Shown here one piece after another: positions 62,109 through 64,000 of a stretch of 64,000 nucleotides of DNA. How positions within the stretch are numbered: position 1 is the first letter of the stretch; each line of letters begins with the position of its first letter. The position numbers were made by a program, and so were the translations under genes. The stretch comes from Syntrophus sp963665935 (GTDB lineage Bacteria; Desulfobacterota; Syntrophia; Syntrophales; Syntrophaceae). The stretch lies in NCBI GenBank assembly GCA_963665935.1, contig OY762510.1:2542001-2606000 (forward strand), in the 5' to 3' direction. Under the pieces are notes generated by a model that had not been told where the DNA came from, ran no database searches, and worked only from the letters and a program-made list of their open reading frames with translations.

Positions 62109-63325
62109 ATAAAACTGAACTGAAACGACTCATTGAAGCGTCCCTCAACGCGGTTGACCGGAACGCCCGGGAGAACGAGTACAAGGGCTTCGATAAGTAT
62201 TCGCTGCACAATGCGGTCACTCTGGAAGGTTCCGGTATTGTTCCCCGCCTGTCGAAACGGTCCTACAATTTCGCGAGCAATTACTTTCCGGGAATCCTGC
62301 TGAAGATCCTGGCTCCCCCCAAGTTGATCCATGCCAAGGCGATGGGGCTTTTTGCCGATGCCTACCTGGACATGTACCGGGTGACGGGCAGTGAGAACTA
62401 TAAGTTACAAGCCCATAACTGCATGGAGTGGCTCTTGAGAAACCGTTCGCCGGAGTATCCGGAGTATTGCTGGGGAGTGCCCTTTGATTGGAACAGCAAG
62501 GGTAAGAAGGTTCCTGCCAATACTCCCATTGCTTCCGTTTCTTCCATCTGCGTTGATCCCTTCTGGCGCTGGGAAACTCTCTTTCAGGACCATGTTTACC
62601 GGGAGATACCGATGAAAACCTGTGCCGCCCTGCTGAAAAGCCTTTACCGGCATACGGATCTTCCGGATAGTGTTGCCTGCTACGGTTATACGGCGAAGGA
62701 TCAACTGCGGGTTTTAAACGGGAACCTTTTTCTCGCGGAAAAACTCTTCCTTCTGGGGAAGTTCTGGGATTGGCAGGAAGGTCTGGAAGAAGGCAGGAAA
62801 ATTGTCGCCTACTGTCTCGGGAACATGAACAGCGACGGCACCTTCCCTTACCAGGGGCGTGAGGCGGGGTCTGCAGGGAAGGCCGTGGATGCCTATCACA
62901 ATGGATTCATCCTGAGGAGCCTCTTTCGAATCAACAGCCTCTATCCTTCCGAAGAGCTGTATAAAGCCCTACGTTCCGGGCTGGACGCCTATCTGAAATG
63001 CTTTGTGGGGCCAAAGGGAGAAACATGGGTTCAACCCGGTAGAACGATGGTTGATATTCACGGGTGTGCCGAGACCATTCTCTGCCTTGGACGTCTGACG
63101 ACCCTGTTCCCTGACTGTGAGGAGGCATGGACGAGGTCTATTCGATGGGCGATAGAACATATGCAGAATCGCGTTTCGGGACACTTCTTCTACCGCCGGG
63201 CCCATTTCTTGTCGCTGATGCACTGGACGGTGGATGTCCCTTACATCCGGTGGTCTGATGCATGGATGTACAAGGCGCTGGCAGAGGCGCTGCTCATACT
63301 TGAGAATGGGGGAGTTGATTGGTGA
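62105..63325 (+). CDS. VpsJ-like alpha/alpha-toroid polysaccharide protein
   Basis: 406 residues from an ATG that overlaps the flippase stop. Repeated helical pairs with aromatic-rich loops (FADAYLDMYRVTGSENYK; AYHNGFILRSLFRINSLYP; CAETILCLGRLTTLFP) look like a six-hairpin glycosidase/epimerase toroid, similar to VpsJ-type polysaccharide proteins. No signal peptide. Could act as hydrolase, epimerase or lyase; catalytic residues not assignable. The start 300 bp further up seen in the same frame is not credible. Confidence 0.72.
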   Translation: MNKTELKRLIEASLNAVDRNARENEYKGFDKYSLHNAVTLEGSGIVPRLSKRSYNFASNYFPGILLKILAPPKLIHAKAMGLFADAYLDMYRVTGSENYKLQAHNCMEWLLRNRSPEYPEYCWGVPFDWNSKGKKVPANTPIASVSSICVDPFWRWETLFQDHVYREIPMKTCAALLKSLYRHTDLPDSVACYGYTAKDQLRVLNGNLFLAEKLFLLGKFWDWQEGLEEGRKIVAYCLGNMNSDGTFPYQGREAGSAGKAVDAYHNGFILRSLFRINSLYPSEELYKALRSGLDAYLKCFVGPKGETWVQPGRTMVDIHGCAETILCLGRLTTLFPDCEEAWTRSIRWAIEHMQNRVSGHFFYRRAHFLSLMHWTVDVPYIRWSDAWMYKALAEALLILENGGVDW

Positions 63326-64000
63326 TGCAGGAGATAAAAGAAGACAGCAGGGCCACGTGGGACAGCCTGTGGTTTTCCAAGATGGGCGTCAGGCCCGGCG
63401 GATTCCGGCCCAATTTGCATAACAGGTTTATCTTCAGCACTCTGTCCCAAATCGTCCAGCTCGAAGGCCTGAATGTTGTTGAATTAGGGGCGGGCAGCGG
63501 TATATTAAGTTATCTTATCCGCAGTATCGGCAAGGCCAATTCTGTCACGATGATCGACCGGTCCGCCAAGGCCATTGAATATTCAAAATCTCTCTTTGAT
63601 TCCCTCGAAGGTGCACAGTGGCGCGAACAGGACCTTTTTGAAGCCCGGGGCCATTATGATCTTGCGGTTTCCGTAGGCCTTCTGGAACATTTCAAGGGCG
63701 AGGAGCAGGTGAGAGTGGTCGAGGTCCATGCTTCCCTGGCGCCAAGGGTTGCCATTGTTGTCCCTGCCTGCTCGATCTGGAATGCCAGACGAATGCAGGC
63801 AAAAAAGACCCTGCAGAAATATGGCTGGCAAATGCCTCTGTCGACGGATCATTTGCAGGATCTTTTCAATAAATGTGGTCTTTCGGTTGTCCATAACGCT
63901 CGGTTCATGCCGAGCTACGGCATGCCGTTCACAAACAGACGCATCATCGGGAAAGCACTCTCTTCGCTGTCGAACGCATTTCTGCCGGCCTTGTCGGGTG
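63325..64000 (+). CDS. class I SAM-dependent methyltransferase (3' end cut by window)
   Basis: At least 225 residues, open at the window end. ATG at 63325 overlaps the previous TGA by one base. SAM-binding motif I is VVELGAGSGILSYL, followed by MIDRSAKAIEYS (acidic loop) and DLAVSVGLLEHF (motif IV/post-IV). Likely modifies a sugar or lipid precursor in the polysaccharide locus, by context. Length and C-terminus unknown. Confidence 0.85.
   Translation, partial: MQEIKEDSRATWDSLWFSKMGVRPGGFRPNLHNRFIFSTLSQIVQLEGLNVVELGAGSGILSYLIRSIGKANSVTMIDRSAKAIEYSKSLFDSLEGAQWREQDLFEARGHYDLAVSVGLLEHFKGEEQVRVVEVHASLAPRVAIVVPACSIWNARRMQAKKTLQKYGWQMPLSTDHLQDLFNKCGLSVVHNARFMPSYGMPFTNRRIIGKALSSLSNAFLPALSG

Noticed and set aside
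1..64000. CRISPR array, tRNA/rRNA genes, prophage
   Set aside because: No regularly spaced repeats, cloverleaf-like genes, rRNA segments or phage structural genes were recognised.

Overview
The window looks like chromosome from a Gram-negative, anaerobic deltaproteobacterium, most likely Syntrophus-like. This is inferred from the gene mix: a class V (archaeal-type) fructose-bisphosphatase, DUF6125- and DUF6868-type proteins, PEP-CTERM surface proteins and molybdenum genes. The name is an inference, not a database match. I saw no tRNA, rRNA, CRISPR array or prophage.

Layout: 1-5.3 kb holds a TPR-glycosyltransferase, a flagellin operon (flagellin, an unrecognised 168-aa protein, flbT, flaF) behind a clear sigma-28 promoter, and an M15 peptidase. 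5.5-13.4 kb holds a PEP-CTERM protein, a coupled pair (cyclic-2,3-diphosphoglycerate-synthetase-like GTPase and carbamate kinase), the class V FBPase, a MOT1-type molybdate/sulfate transporter, an MFS transporter broken by one missing base, and a nucleoside deaminase. 13.5-22.7 kb holds DUF1641, a three-gene RND efflux operon, and a diguanylate cyclase followed by an HDOD-GAF protein. 22.8-25.9 kb holds a KefB/C antiporter with its KefF-like partner and a flavin reductase.

25.9-33.6 kb is AT-rich accessory DNA: a second PEP-CTERM protein, a DUF3800 gene between two 72-bp imperfect direct repeats, a complete IS21 element (5-bp target duplication) inserted two codons before the original DUF3800 stop, and a complete IS66 element (8-bp duplication) just after a MacB-type efflux operon.

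33.6-39.1 kb is tetR-OMF-MFP-MacB ATPase-MacB permease. 39.2-53.9 kb is mostly housekeeping: a TIGR03790 protein, a third PEP-CTERM protein, prfC behind a terminator-like leader, a thioesterase, moaA, a gamma-carbonic anhydrase, DUF364, an Mrp-type ATPase without its usual CxxC, small membrane proteins, an M20 amidohydrolase and a flavodoxin-like protein.

54.8-64.0 kb is one end of a polysaccharide locus. It encodes a WbpA-, WbpE-, WbpB+WbpD- and WbpI-like set (a pathway to UDP-ManNAc3NAcA-type sugars), with the B and D steps fused in one gene that is currently frameshifted, then a flippase, a VpsJ-like alpha-toroid protein and a methyltransferase cut by the window end. The three PEP-CTERM proteins and this locus fit an exosortase system whose enzyme lies outside the window.
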